Below, in pieces: positions 1 through 5,930 of a stretch of DNA of 7,773 bases. The DNA is taken from assembly GCA_027484885.1 (NCBI GenBank), contig JAIXSD010000451.1:1-7773 (forward strand). Reading direction: 5' to 3'. A program made the position numbers and the translations under genes. How positions within the stretch are numbered: the stretch's first letter is position 1; the number at the start of each line of letters is the position of its first letter. This DNA comes from Rubrivivax sp. Lineage in GTDB: Bacteria; Pseudomonadota; Gammaproteobacteria; Burkholderiales; Burkholderiaceae_C. Below the pieces are notes generated by a model. The model did no database searches. It had not been told where the DNA came from and saw only the letters and a list, made by a program, of their open reading frames with translations.

Positions 1-225
1 CTGATGGGCCCGGCCGGCGCGGGCTCGCTGGCCCAGGTGGTCAATGCCGCCATCGCCAACAAGCACCGCTTCAGCCAGATGCAGGCGTTTTTCGGCGAGG
101 CCGGTGCCGGCCATGCCGCCGGCATCTGGGAGCAGCTGCCGCAGGACCGGCCCGAGTTCAAGGCCGAGACGCGACGCCAAGTCATCAAGCTGATCAAGCG
201 CCGCAAGGCCGAGGAGATGATCTGA
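1..225 (+). CDS. bchY: Chlorophyllide a reductase subunit BchY, C-terminal end (partial)
   Basis: This is the 3' end of an open frame that enters from the left edge and stops with TGA at 223-225, giving about 74 residues. BchY is the NifD-like subunit of chlorophyllide a reductase (COR), which with BchZ forms the catalytic component that reduces the C7=C8 bond of the chlorin ring; BchX, not in this window, delivers electrons. The segment starting [17 protein letters not shown], followed by [19 protein letters not shown] and a basic tail, resembles the BchY C-terminus as I know it. Identity also rests on the complete bchZ immediately downstream, because bchX-bchY-bchZ is the standard order. 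No cluster-ligating cysteine lies in this tail. The last codons contain GAGGAG, which can serve as ribosome binding site for the next start at 225. Confidence 0.85.
   Translation: MMGPAGAGSLAQVVNAAIANKHRFSQMQAFFGEAGAGHAAGIWEQLPQDRPEFKAETRRQVIKLIKRRKAEEMI
211..216 (+). promoter_or_regulatory. Shine-Dalgarno GAGGAG inside the bchY end
   Basis: GAGGAG lies 8 bases upstream of the ATG at 225, which itself overlaps the bchY stop (TGATG). This is as good a ribosome binding site as those of pufB or pufM, and it points to initiation at 225 rather than at bchZ, which has its own site at 367-373. The same bases encode Glu-Glu of BchY, so the match could be chance. Confidence 0.45.
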
Positions 226-386
226 TGAGCGAGCATCCGAACCCCGTGTGCGGCCGCCTGGTCTGCTTGGCCGCGGTGCCGCCCAAGGCGCGCCGCAAGT
301 GCGGCCGCCCCCACAGCATCCCCACGCTCGCCGCGCGCCACCGCGGCTATCGCCGCTGTGTCGAATGGGGGAGCCGCTCATGCTAG
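225..386 (+). CDS. Small cysteine-rich basic ORF between bchY and bchZ (53 aa), unknown
   Basis: I do not recognise this protein. The ATG overlaps the bchY stop (TGATG) and has a strong GAGGAG site 8 bases upstream; the TAG at 384-386 lies 4 bases beyond the bchZ ATG at 380. The product has 53 residues, is strongly basic, and carries five cysteines (9, 14, 26, 45, 53) with no membrane segment or signal peptide. The spacing C-x4-C-x11-C-x18-C-x7-C, plus His30 and His39, could bind metal, but it matches no motif I know. It fills the otherwise empty 154 bases between bchY and bchZ. It may be a small partner of the reductase, a translated leader that couples bchZ to bchY, or a GC-rich chance frame. 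The good ribosome site and double overlap favour translation; they do not show function. Confidence 0.45.
   Translation: MSEHPNPVCGRLVCLAAVPPKARRKCGRPHSIPTLAARHRGYRRCVEWGSRSC
367..373 (+). promoter_or_regulatory. bchZ ribosome binding site GGGGGAG
   Basis: GGGGGAG sits 6 bases before the ATG at 380 and decides the bchZ start. The same frame is open back to an ATG at 248, but the 44 residues this would add are proline- and arginine-rich and unlike any BchZ, and the protein from 380 begins directly with the family's usual N-terminus. Confidence 0.75.
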
Positions 387-1870
387 TGCTTGATCACGAC
401 CGGGCCGGCGGCTACTGGGGCGCCGTCTACGTCTTCACCGCCATCAAGGGTTTGCAGGTGGTGATCGATGGGCCGGTGGGCTGCGAGAACCTGCCGGTGA
501 CTTCGGTGCTGCATTACACCGATGCGCTGCCGCCGCATGAGCTGCCCATCGTCGTGACCGGCCTGGCCGAGGAGCAGCTGGGCCGTGAGGGCACCGAAGG
601 CGCCATGAAACGCGCCCATGCCGCCCTGGACCCCGACCTGCCCAGCGTGGTGGTCACCGGCTCCATCGCCGAGATGATCGGCGGCGGCGTGACGCCCGAG
701 GGCACGACCATCCAGCGCTTTCTGCCGCGCACCATCGATGAAGACCAGTGGCAGTGTGCCGACCGGGCGATGTTCTGGCTCTGGACCGAATACGGTGTCA
801 AGAAGGTGCCGGCCCGCAGGCCTTTTGCCGAGCGGCCCGCGGGCGAGAAGCCGCGCGTCAACATCATCGGCCCCTGCTACGGCCAGTTCAACAGCGCCAG
901 TGACCTGCATGAGATCCGCCGCATGATTGAGGGCATCGGCGCCGAGGTGAACATGGTCTTCCCGCTCGGCAGCCATCTGGCCGATGTGGCCAAGCTGGTC
1001 GATGCCGATGTCAACATCTGCATGTACCGCGAGTTCGGCCGCATGCTGTGCGAGGCGCTGGACCGGCCCTATCTGCAAGCGCCCATCGGCCTGCACAGCA
1101 GCACCGCCTTTCTGCGTCAGCTCGGCGCACTGCTGCATCTGGACCCCGAGCCCTTCATCGAGCGCGAGAAGCACACCACGATCAAGCCGATCTGGGACCT
1201 GTGGCGCTCGGTCACGCAGGACTTTTTTGGCACGGCCAGCTTTGCCGTCGTCGCCAGCGAAACCTATGCGCGCGGCCTGCGCCACTTCTTCGAAGACGAG
1301 CTGGGCCTGCCCTGCAACTTCGCCGTCTCGCGCAAGCCCGGTGAGAAGACCGACAACGCCGCCATCCGCGCCCTGGTCCACGAGAAGGCACCGCTGGTGA
1401 TGTACGGCAGCTTCAACGAGCGCATGTACCTGGCCGAGGCCGGCAGCGGCCCGGGCAAGAGCCCCATGCGGCCGGCCTTCATTCCCGCGTCCTTCCCCGG
1501 CGCCTTGATCCGGCGCGCCACCGGCACGCCCTTCATGGGCTATGCCGGCGCCACCTATCTGGTGCAGGAGTTCTGCAACGCCTTGTTCGATGCCTTGTTC
1601 CATATCCTGCCCTTGGGCACCGAGCTGGACAAGGTCGAGGCCACGCCGGCCCGGGCCTTGCCCGAGATGGGCTGGACCCAGGACGCGAAAGAGCTGCTGG
1701 ACGAGTTGCTGGAGGCGCAGCCGGTGCTGGTGCGCATCTCGGCGGCCAAGCGCTTGCGCGACCAGGCCGAGTCGGCCGCGCGTGCGCGCGGCGCGGCGGC
1801 GGTGGACCTGCAAGACCTGGAGGGCCGCACCCGCCAGCTCGCCGCTGCGGCCCTGGGAGCGCTGACATGA
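380..1870 (+). CDS. bchZ: Chlorophyllide a reductase subunit BchZ
   Basis: BchZ is the NifK-like subunit of chlorophyllide a reductase. With BchY it binds chlorophyllide a and reduces the C7=C8 double bond, using electrons passed from the ATP-dependent BchX, on the way to bacteriochlorophyll a. From the ATG at 380 the product has 496 residues, close to the usual BchZ length of about 490. The N-terminus [20 protein letters not shown] is typical, and [12 protein letters not shown] follows with Cys35, the position expected for a cluster-ligating cysteine in this nitrogenase-like family. [19 protein letters not shown] and GPCYGQFN are further recognisable stretches. The C-terminal part (about 430-496) is a helical, Ala/Arg-rich tail. 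The stop TGA (1868-1870) overlaps the ATG of the next small ORF (ATGA). The gene belongs to the same transcription unit as bchY and probably runs into puf. Confidence 0.95.
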   Translation: MLVLDHDRAGGYWGAVYVFTAIKGLQVVIDGPVGCENLPVTSVLHYTDALPPHELPIVVTGLAEEQLGREGTEGAMKRAHAALDPDLPSVVVTGSIAEMIGGGVTPEGTTIQRFLPRTIDEDQWQCADRAMFWLWTEYGVKKVPARRPFAERPAGEKPRVNIIGPCYGQFNSASDLHEIRRMIEGIGAEVNMVFPLGSHLADVAKLVDADVNICMYREFGRMLCEALDRPYLQAPIGLHSSTAFLRQLGALLHLDPEPFIEREKHTTIKPIWDLWRSVTQDFFGTASFAVVASETYARGLRHFFEDELGLPCNFAVSRKPGEKTDNAAIRALVHEKAPLVMYGSFNERMYLAEAGSGPGKSPMRPAFIPASFPGALIRRATGTPFMGYAGATYLVQEFCNALFDALFHILPLGTELDKVEATPARALPEMGWTQDAKELLDELLEAQPVLVRISAAKRLRDQAESAARARGAAAVDLQDLEGRTRQLAAAALGALT

Positions 1871-2025
1871 ACTGCATCAAAAAGAACAACGACACCGCCC
1901 TCGGCGCTGCTGCTGTGATTTCAAGTCTTGCCGTGGGTGATCGACCCGTGGAAGTCCTTGCCGCGCGGGAGCTGCGCGGTACTGGCCGCAAGGCCGTTTC
2001 TCTGAGGAGCTATCGATATGGCTGA
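1867..2025 (+). CDS. Possible small ORF (52 aa) between bchZ and pufB, unknown
   Basis: This frame starts with an ATG that overlaps the bchZ stop (ATGA), has GGGAG 7 bases upstream (1855-1859), and ends 8 bases inside pufB. It encodes 52 residues, Lys/Asn-rich at the start (MNCIKKNND), with a mildly hydrophobic stretch at about 12-23 too short to span a membrane, and a basic end. I do not recognise it. In Rhodobacter this position is held by pufQ, but PufQ is longer and has a membrane segment, and I see no similarity. Codon use is less biased than in bchZ. The frame also crosses a strong hairpin (1956-1993), so the region may be an untranslated puf leader in which the overlaps are fortuitous. 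Confidence 0.3.
   Translation: MNCIKKNNDTALGAAAVISSLAVGDRPVEVLAARELRGTGRKAVSLRSYRYG
1956..1993 (+). other. Two-part stem-loop just upstream of pufB
   Basis: CCTTGC at 1956-1961 pairs with GCAAGG at 1988-1993. Directly inside, CGCGC (1962-1966) pairs with GCGCG (1974-1978) around a GGGAGCT loop, leaving a one-sided bulge at 1979-1987. It ends 10 bases before the pufB ribosome site (2004-2009), so it does not hide that site. A stable 5' stem here could protect the pufB message from degradation or mark a processing site. The structure is read directly; its role is inference. Confidence 0.45.
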
Positions 2026-2167
2026 CAACAGAACAGGCTCGTTATCCGGGCTGACTGAGAACGAAGCCCGGGAATTCCACGGCATCTTCATGACCAGCTT
2101 CATTGGCTTCACGGCAATCGCCGTGGTCGCCCATGTGCTGGTGTGGATGTGGCGTCCCTGGCTGTAA
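2018..2167 (+). CDS. pufB: LH1 antenna beta polypeptide
   Basis: PufB is the beta chain of the core light-harvesting complex LH1, whose alpha/beta pairs ring the reaction centre and bind bacteriochlorophyll and carotenoid in the intracytoplasmic membrane. The product has 49 residues, a normal length. The sequence reads [17 protein letters not shown] at the cytoplasmic N-terminal side, one membrane segment (about 24-44), His39 in VVAHVLVW as the bacteriochlorophyll ligand, and the C-terminal WRPWL typical of LH beta chains. The second conserved His is residue 21. GAGGAG at 2004-2009 is a good ribosome site 8 bases before the ATG. The next gene, orf74, follows after 20 bases instead of the usual pufA. 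GC content drops here relative to bchZ, with more T-ending codons. Confidence 0.96.
   Translation: MADNRTGSLSGLTENEAREFHGIFMTSFIGFTAIAVVAHVLVWMWRPWL
2046..2071 (+). other. Hairpin inside the 5' part of pufB
   Basis: CCGGGCT (2046-2052) is perfectly complementary to AGCCCGG (2065-2071), with a 12-base loop. It lies in the region encoding Leu-Ser-Gly-Leu to Arg of PufB. It may slow early elongation or stabilise the message, or be a by-product of coding constraint. Confidence 0.3.
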
Positions 2168-2187
2168 ACGCTTGAAGGAACTCCGCC

Positions 2188-2412
2188 ATGGCTAATTTCA
2201 CAACCGTCCCTGTGGCCGCTGCGGCGCTGCAAGACTCCAAGACCTACGAAGCGCTGTTTTTCGTGAGTTTTGTTTTCGTGCTCTTGATCGCGCTTGCCGC
2301 GCAATTGCTGTTCCTGCAGTGGCGAGCGTGGTTGCCGGGCGCTGAAGGCGAGAAATCGCTCATCAAGGGTGTGCGTACCGGGGTCTATACCTTCATGTCG
2401 CACCTCAACTAG
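2188..2412 (+). CDS. Small single-pass membrane protein inserted between pufB and pufA (74 aa), unknown
   Basis: I do not recognise a named family for this gene. It has a proper ribosome site (GAAGGA, 2174-2179, 8 bases before ATG) and codon use like pufB and pufA, so it is very probably translated. The 74 residues comprise a soluble N-terminal 20 (MANFTTVPV...), one strongly hydrophobic segment at about 22-43 ([20 protein letters not shown]), then WRAWLPG and a 23-residue polar tail ending [11 protein letters not shown]. The WRAWLPG just after the membrane segment recalls the WRPWL end of LH beta chains. However, no His lies in the membrane segment, so it should not bind bacteriochlorophyll in the usual way. 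The charge balance (R46, K56, K60, R63 after the segment) is unlike LH1 chains and would fit a cytoplasmic C-terminus. Its stop TAG overlaps the pufA ribosome site. Position and make-up suggest an accessory subunit or assembly factor of the LH1-reaction-centre complex, comparable in role but not sequence to PufX or protein W. Confidence 0.8.
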   Translation: MANFTTVPVAAAALQDSKTYEALFFVSFVFVLLIALAAQLLFLQWRAWLPGAEGEKSLIKGVRTGVYTFMSHLN

Positions 2413-2423
2413 GAGTAAGAAGC

Positions 2424-2609
2424 ATGTGGAGAATTTGGTTGCTGTTCGATCCGCGCCGTGCGCTGGTCGCTTTGTTCGCCTTCTTGTTCGTACTGGCACT
2501 GGTGATTCACTTTGTGCTGCTGAGTACCAACAAGTTCAACTGGCTCGACGGGCCCCGGACGCAGGCGGTGAGTCAAAACTCATCGATCCCCGCGCCCGCG
2601 CCGAAGTAG
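2424..2609 (+). CDS. pufA: LH1 antenna alpha polypeptide
   Basis: PufA is the alpha chain of LH1. The 61 residues begin [20 protein letters not shown], the standard alpha N-terminus, followed by the membrane segment (about 13-34) with His29 in [10 protein letters not shown] as the bacteriochlorophyll ligand. Trp40 in NKFNWL lies 11 residues after the His, where LH1 alpha chains carry the aromatic residue that hydrogen-bonds the pigment. A 20-residue Pro/Ala/Ser-rich periplasmic tail follows. The ribosome site AGGAG (2411-2415) lies in the stop codon of the preceding orf74, so translation of the two may be linked. pufB and pufA are normally only about a dozen bases apart; here 256 bases separate them because of orf74. 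The gene is followed by the hairpin pair at 2627-2692. Confidence 0.96.
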   Translation: MWRIWLLFDPRRALVALFAFLFVLALVIHFVLLSTNKFNWLDGPRTQAVSQNSSIPAPAPK

Positions 2610-2626
2610 TCGTCGCGTCATCGCAT

Positions 2627-2656
2627 GCACGGCGCGGGCTTCGGCTCGCGCCGTGT
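2627..2656 (+). other. Strong UUCG-capped hairpin between pufA and pufL
   Basis: CACGGCGCG (2628-2636) pairs perfectly with CGCGCCGTG (2647-2655). The stem continues through a G-T pair and two G-C pairs to a TTCG loop at 2640-2643 closed by C-G, the exceptionally stable C(UUCG)G tetraloop. A further G-T pair (2627/2656) is possible at the base. There is no T run after it, so it is not a standard intrinsic terminator. In Rhodobacter, hairpins at the pufA-pufL junction block 3' exonucleases and make pufBA message outlast pufLM message; the same role is inferred here from position and strength. Confidence 0.8.
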
Positions 2657-2668
2657 CCGGACTGCCCA

Positions 2669-2692
2669 GGGCCCCGCTCAGTGCGGGTGCCC
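2669..2692 (+). other. Second hairpin between pufA and pufL
   Basis: GGGC (2669-2672) and CCCGC (2673-2677) pair with GCGGG (2683-2687) and GCCC (2689-2692), giving a 9-bp stem with one bulged T (2688) and a TCAGT loop. It ends 8 bases before the pufL GAGG site. With the UUCG hairpin it forms a tandem pair, as expected of a decay barrier at this junction. Confidence 0.65.
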
Positions 2693-2712
2693 TATTTGCT
2701 GAGGTGGCAAGC

Positions 2713-3537
2713 ATGGCCATGCTGAACTTCGAGAGAAAGTACCGCGTTCGCGGTGGAACCCTGCTCGGCGGTGATCTGTTCGACTTCTGGGTCGGGCCCT
2801 TCTACGTCGGATTTTTTGGCGTGACCACGGCGTTCTTTTCCCTGGTCGGTACTCTGATGATCGTCTGGGGGGCGTCGCAGGGCGGCACCTGGAACCTCTG
2901 GCAGATCAATATCGCGCCACCCGACCTCAAATACGGCCTGGGTCTCGCGCCCCTGATGGACGGCGGCCTCTGGCAGCTGGTCACCATCTGTGCGATCGGC
3001 GCCTTTGTGTCCTGGGCCCTGCGCGAGGTCGAGATCTGTCGCAAGCTCGGCATCGGCTACCACGTGCCCTTTGCCTTCTCGGTCGCCATCCTGGCCTACA
3101 TCACCCTCACGGTGATCCGCCCGGTGCTGATGGGTGCCTGGGGGCATGGATTCCCCTACGGGATCATGAGCCACCTGGACTGGGTGTCCAACACCGGCTA
3201 CCAGTACCTGCACTTCCATTACAACCCGGCGCACATGCTGGCGGTGAGCTTCTTCTTCGCCACCACCTTTGCGCTGAGCCTGCACGGCGCCCTGATCCTG
3301 TCTGCCACCAACCCGGCGCCGGGCGAGGTGGTCAAGACGGCCGAGCACGAAAACACCTTCTTCCGCGATGCCATCGGCTACTCGATCGGCACCCTGGGCA
3401 TCCACCGCCTGGGCCTGTTCCTGGCCCTGTCGGCCGGCTTCTGGAGCGCGGTCTGCATCGTCATCAGCGGCCCGTTCTGGACACGCGGCTGGCCCGAGTG
3501 GTGGAGCTGGTGGTTGAACTTGCCGGTGTGGCACTGA
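2713..3537 (+). CDS. pufL: Photosynthetic reaction centre L subunit
   Basis: PufL is one of two membrane subunits that hold the bacteriochlorophyll special pair, accessory pigments, quinones and non-haem iron of the type-II reaction centre. The start is set at ATG 2713 ([17 protein letters not shown]), with GAGG at 2701-2704. The frame is open from 2653, but that start lies in the UUCG hairpin and adds non-family residues. The product has 274 residues with five membrane helices. Ligands present, in Met-included numbering: His154 (accessory pigment), His174 (special pair) in FHYNPAHM with His169 hydrogen-bonding the pair, and His191 and His231 (iron). Glu213, the QB proton-delivery glutamate (L212), is present, but the next residue (L213) is Asn instead of the Asp of Rhodobacter sphaeroides. 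The C-terminus stops at WWLNLPVWH, lacking the IPGGING tail of R. sphaeroides. pufM follows after 45 bases. Confidence 0.97.
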   Translation: MAMLNFERKYRVRGGTLLGGDLFDFWVGPFYVGFFGVTTAFFSLVGTLMIVWGASQGGTWNLWQINIAPPDLKYGLGLAPLMDGGLWQLVTICAIGAFVSWALREVEICRKLGIGYHVPFAFSVAILAYITLTVIRPVLMGAWGHGFPYGIMSHLDWVSNTGYQYLHFHYNPAHMLAVSFFFATTFALSLHGALILSATNPAPGEVVKTAEHENTFFRDAIGYSIGTLGIHRLGLFLALSAGFWSAVCIVISGPFWTRGWPEWWSWWLNLPVWH

Positions 3538-3582
3538 AGCCCCGAGTCGCACGAGTCCGGAACAAGCCGAGGAGACAAGATC

Positions 3583-4566
3583 ATGGCTGCGGAATATCAG
3601 AACCTTTTCACCAGCGTCCAGGTTGCGGCGCCGTCCTACCCGGGTGTGCCCCTGGGCCGCGATGAATACCAGCGCGAGGGCAAGGGCGTGCACTGGCATT
3701 GGCTGGGGCGGCTGGGCGACGCCCAGCTCGGGCCCATCTACCTGGGCTGGCTGGGCATCTGCTCCCTGATCTGCGGCTTCATCGCCATCGAGATCATCGG
3801 CCTCAATATGTGGGCCTCGGTGGGTTGGGACCCCGTGCAGTTTGTCCGTCAGCTGTTCTGGCTGGCCCTGGAGCCGCCGCCGCCGGCCTATGGCCTGTCC
3901 CTGCCGCCGCTCAATCAGGGGGGCTGGTGGTTGCTGGCCGGCTTCTTCCTGACCATGGCCATCCTGCTCTGGTGGGTGCGCATGTACCGGCGGGCGCGCA
4001 AGTTGGGGATGGGCACGCATGTGGCCTGGGCTTTTGCCGCTGCCATCTGGCTTTATCTGGTGCTGGGCTTCATCCGCCCGGTGCTGATGGGCAGCTGGGG
4101 GGAGGCGGTGCCCTTCGGCATCTTCCCGCATCTGGACTGGACGGCGGCCTTCTCCCTGCGCTACGGCAATCTGTTCTACAACCCCTTCCACATGCTGTCG
4201 ATCGCTTTCCTGTACGTATCGACCCTGCTGTTCGCCATGCACGGTGCCACCATCCTGGCCGTCAGCCGCTTCGGTGGCGAGCGCGAGATCGAGCAGATCA
4301 CCGACCGCGGCACCGCCAGCGAGCGCGCCGCCTTGTTCTGGCGCTGGACCATGGGCTTCAACGCGACCATGGAGTCCATCCACCGCTGGGCCTGGTGGTT
4401 CGCCGTGCTCTGCCCCTTGACCGGCGGCATCGGCATCCTGCTGACCGGCACGGTGGTGGACAACTGGTACCTCTGGGGCGTCAAGCATGGCCTGGCGCCG
4501 ATGTATCCGGCGGTGTTCCCGCCCATCGTCGATCCCGCCCTGCAGCTGCTGGGTGTCAAGCCATGA
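3583..4566 (+). CDS. pufM: Photosynthetic reaction centre M subunit
   Basis: PufM pairs with PufL and binds the primary quinone QA. The ATG has a strong GAGGAGA site at 3569-3574. The 327 residues include His183 (accessory pigment), His203 (special pair), Tyr211 (the M210 tyrosine that speeds initial electron transfer), His220, Glu235 and His267 (iron ligands) and Trp253 (QA). Asp46 in [11 protein letters not shown] occupies the position of Asn M44 of R. sphaeroides and complements the Asn at L213. The C-terminus runs about 18 residues beyond the R. sphaeroides protein (from MYPAVFPP on). Such an extension is known from species whose reaction centre carries a bound cytochrome, which fits pufC downstream. 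The stop TGA overlaps the ATG of a 76-aa ORF (ATGA). Confidence 0.98.
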   Translation: MAAEYQNLFTSVQVAAPSYPGVPLGRDEYQREGKGVHWHWLGRLGDAQLGPIYLGWLGICSLICGFIAIEIIGLNMWASVGWDPVQFVRQLFWLALEPPPPAYGLSLPPLNQGGWWLLAGFFLTMAILLWWVRMYRRARKLGMGTHVAWAFAAAIWLYLVLGFIRPVLMGSWGEAVPFGIFPHLDWTAAFSLRYGNLFYNPFHMLSIAFLYVSTLLFAMHGATILAVSRFGGEREIEQITDRGTASERAALFWRWTMGFNATMESIHRWAWWFAVLCPLTGGIGILLTGTVVDNWYLWGVKHGLAPMYPAVFPPIVDPALQLLGVKP

Positions 4567-4793
4567 GCGCCGGGCACCTGGTGTTTGAGGCGCCGCAGCA
4601 CTTGATGCACTGGGCTGCGGCTCGCCTGGTCGAGCTCGGTTCCGGCCTGCGCGAGGGCTGTGCCGGGCCGGCCATCGGCCTGGCCATCCAGGCCCAGCTG
4701 CCGGCGCACAGCGCTGCTGAGCCCTGGGCCGAACCCTTGAATGGCAACACGCGTGCAAGCAGGGCGGTGCCCCTGATGGGAGTGCAAGCATGA
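4563..4793 (+). CDS. Small ORF between pufM and pufC (76 aa), unknown
   Basis: I do not recognise this protein. Its ATG overlaps the pufM stop (ATGA) and its TGA overlaps the first pufC ATG (ATGA), so all 223 bases between pufM and pufC are used. Codons are strongly GC-ending and favour CTG, GCC, CAG, GAG and ATC, like the neighbours, until about residue 62. That supports real coding more than chance. The 76 residues start [20 protein letters not shown], continue with an amphipathic, probably helical part to about residue 50, and end in a polar tail. There is no convincing membrane segment because charged residues interrupt the hydrophobic stretches. In Rhodobacter pufX sits after pufM, but PufX is a membrane protein and I see no similarity. 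The ribosome site is weak (GGGTG, 4551-4555), so translation probably depends on ribosomes finishing pufM. A role in cytochrome assembly or coupling is only a guess. Confidence 0.5.
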   Translation: MSAGHLVFEAPQHLMHWAAARLVELGSGLREGCAGPAIGLAIQAQLPAHSAAEPWAEPLNGNTRASRAVPLMGVQA

Positions 4794-5926
4794 TGATGAA
4801 ACGAATCCACATCGCCAGTTTGAGCCTGGGCCTGCTGGTCTTGCTCAGTGGCTGCGAGCGTCCGCCGGTCGAGACGGTGCAGCGCGGCTACCGCGGCACC
4901 GGCATGGAGCAGGTCTACAACCCCCGCCTGTTGGCCGAGCAGGCCGCCAACAACCAGGCGCCCGAGCCGCTCGAAGCTGCTTCGCCCGATGGCCCCAAGG
5001 CCGGCCAGATCTACCAGAACGTCAAGGTGCTGGGCCACCTCAGCGTGGGCGAGTTCAGCCGCACCATGGTGGCCATGACCAACTGGGTGGCGCCCAAGCA
5101 GGGCTGCGTGCATTGCCACAATGTGCAGAACTTCGCCGACGATTCGCTCTACACCAAGGTGGTGGCGCGGCGCATGCTGGTGATGACGCAAAGCGTCAAC
5201 AGCAAGTGGCAGACCCATGTGGGCAAGACCGGCGTGACCTGCTTCACCTGCCACCGCGGCGAGCCGGTGCCCAAGGAGGTCTGGTTCAAGCCGCTGGAGC
5301 CCAAGGGCGCCAACAACTTTGCCGGCGACAAGGCCGGCCAGAATGCGCCCGCCGTTCAGGTCGGCCTGAGCTCGCTGCCCAACGATCCCTTCAGCAGCTT
5401 CCTGCTCGGCGCCGATCCGATCCGGGTGGCAGGCACCGAGGCCTTGCCGGCCGGCAACCAGCATTCGACCAAGCAGGCCGAGTGGACCTATGGCCTGATG
5501 GTCCACATGTCCAAGTCGCTGGGCGTCAACTGCACCCAGTGCCACAACACGCGCAGCTTTGGCGACTGGAACAACAGCTCGCCGCCGCGCCTGACCGCCT
5601 GGCATGGCATCCGCATGACGCGCGAGCTGAACCAGCAGCACCTGCTGCCGCTGACCGACACTTTCCCGGTCCAGCGCCTGGGCCCCGGCGGCGATGTTGC
5701 CAAGGTCAACTGCGCCACCTGCCACCAGGGCGCGCACAAGCCCCTGTACGGTGCCGAGATGGCCAAGCACCACCCCGAGCTGCTCCAGCTCTCGCCCGTG
5801 CCGGTGCCCGCCATGGTGTCCGGTGCGGCAGCGCTGCCGCCCGGCACGGCGGCGCTGACGGCCGAGGAGCTGAAGGTGCTGGACGGCTTGCCGGTCACCT
5901 CGCCCAAGCTGGCCCATCCGGGCTGA
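4790..5926 (+). CDS. pufC: Tetraheme cytochrome c subunit of the reaction centre
   Basis: PufC is bound to the periplasmic face of the reaction centre and re-reduces the photo-oxidised special pair. The 378 residues begin with three Met codons (GGGAG at 4778-4782 is the ribosome site), a hydrophobic signal segment and lipobox LLSGC, so Cys22 should be lipid-anchored. Four CxxCH haem sites are complete: Cys106-His110, Cys151-His155, Cys248-His252, Cys308-His312. Sixth ligands fit the Blastochloris viridis spacing: Met93 is 13 before haem 1, Met129 is 22 before haem 2, Met237 is 11 before haem 3, and His143 is 14 after Met129, as His124 follows Met110 in B. viridis for haem 4. The protein therefore looks fully functional. 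After haem 4 there is a C-terminal extension of about 60 residues with a Pro/Ala-rich part, not obviously structured. It appears to be the last gene of the puf unit. Confidence 0.97.
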   Translation: MMMKRIHIASLSLGLLVLLSGCERPPVETVQRGYRGTGMEQVYNPRLLAEQAANNQAPEPLEAASPDGPKAGQIYQNVKVLGHLSVGEFSRTMVAMTNWVAPKQGCVHCHNVQNFADDSLYTKVVARRMLVMTQSVNSKWQTHVGKTGVTCFTCHRGEPVPKEVWFKPLEPKGANNFAGDKAGQNAPAVQVGLSSLPNDPFSSFLLGADPIRVAGTEALPAGNQHSTKQAEWTYGLMVHMSKSLGVNCTQCHNTRSFGDWNNSSPPRLTAWHGIRMTRELNQQHLLPLTDTFPVQRLGPGGDVAKVNCATCHQGAHKPLYGAEMAKHHPELLQLSPVPVPAMVSGAAALPPGTAALTAEELKVLDGLPVTSPKLAHPG

Positions 5927-5930
5927 GGTC

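Noticed and set aside
248..379. Upstream extension of BchZ to ATG 248
   Set aside because: The extra 44 residues are Pro/Arg-rich and unlike BchZ, while ATG 380 has GGGGGAG and gives the family N-terminus.
2188..2412. Assignment of the 74-aa ORF as a second LH1 alpha or beta chain
   Set aside because: There is no His in the membrane segment to ligate bacteriochlorophyll, and the N-terminal half matches neither chain.
2653..2712. Upstream extension of PufL
   Set aside because: The start would lie in the 3' arm of the UUCG hairpin and the added residues do not match PufL; ATG 2713 has GAGG at good spacing and the family N-terminus.
2294..2725. 143-codon + frame across orf74, pufA and the hairpins
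   Set aside because: It is out of frame with orf74 and pufA, runs through the intercistronic hairpins, and has an Arg/Ser/Pro-rich composition without character.
4563..4793. Assignment of the pufM-pufC ORF as pufX
   Set aside because: The position fits, but there is no membrane helix or GxxxG-bearing segment as in PufX.
2692..4812. Very long open frame on the - strand opposite pufL and pufM (706 codons)
   Set aside because: It is antisense to two certain genes and its translation is rich in Gln, His, Arg, Gly and Asp without domain character. It is a high-GC codon-phase artefact. Other long antisense frames (383-1813, 4556-5917, 6407-7600, 6610-7770) were rejected for the same reason.
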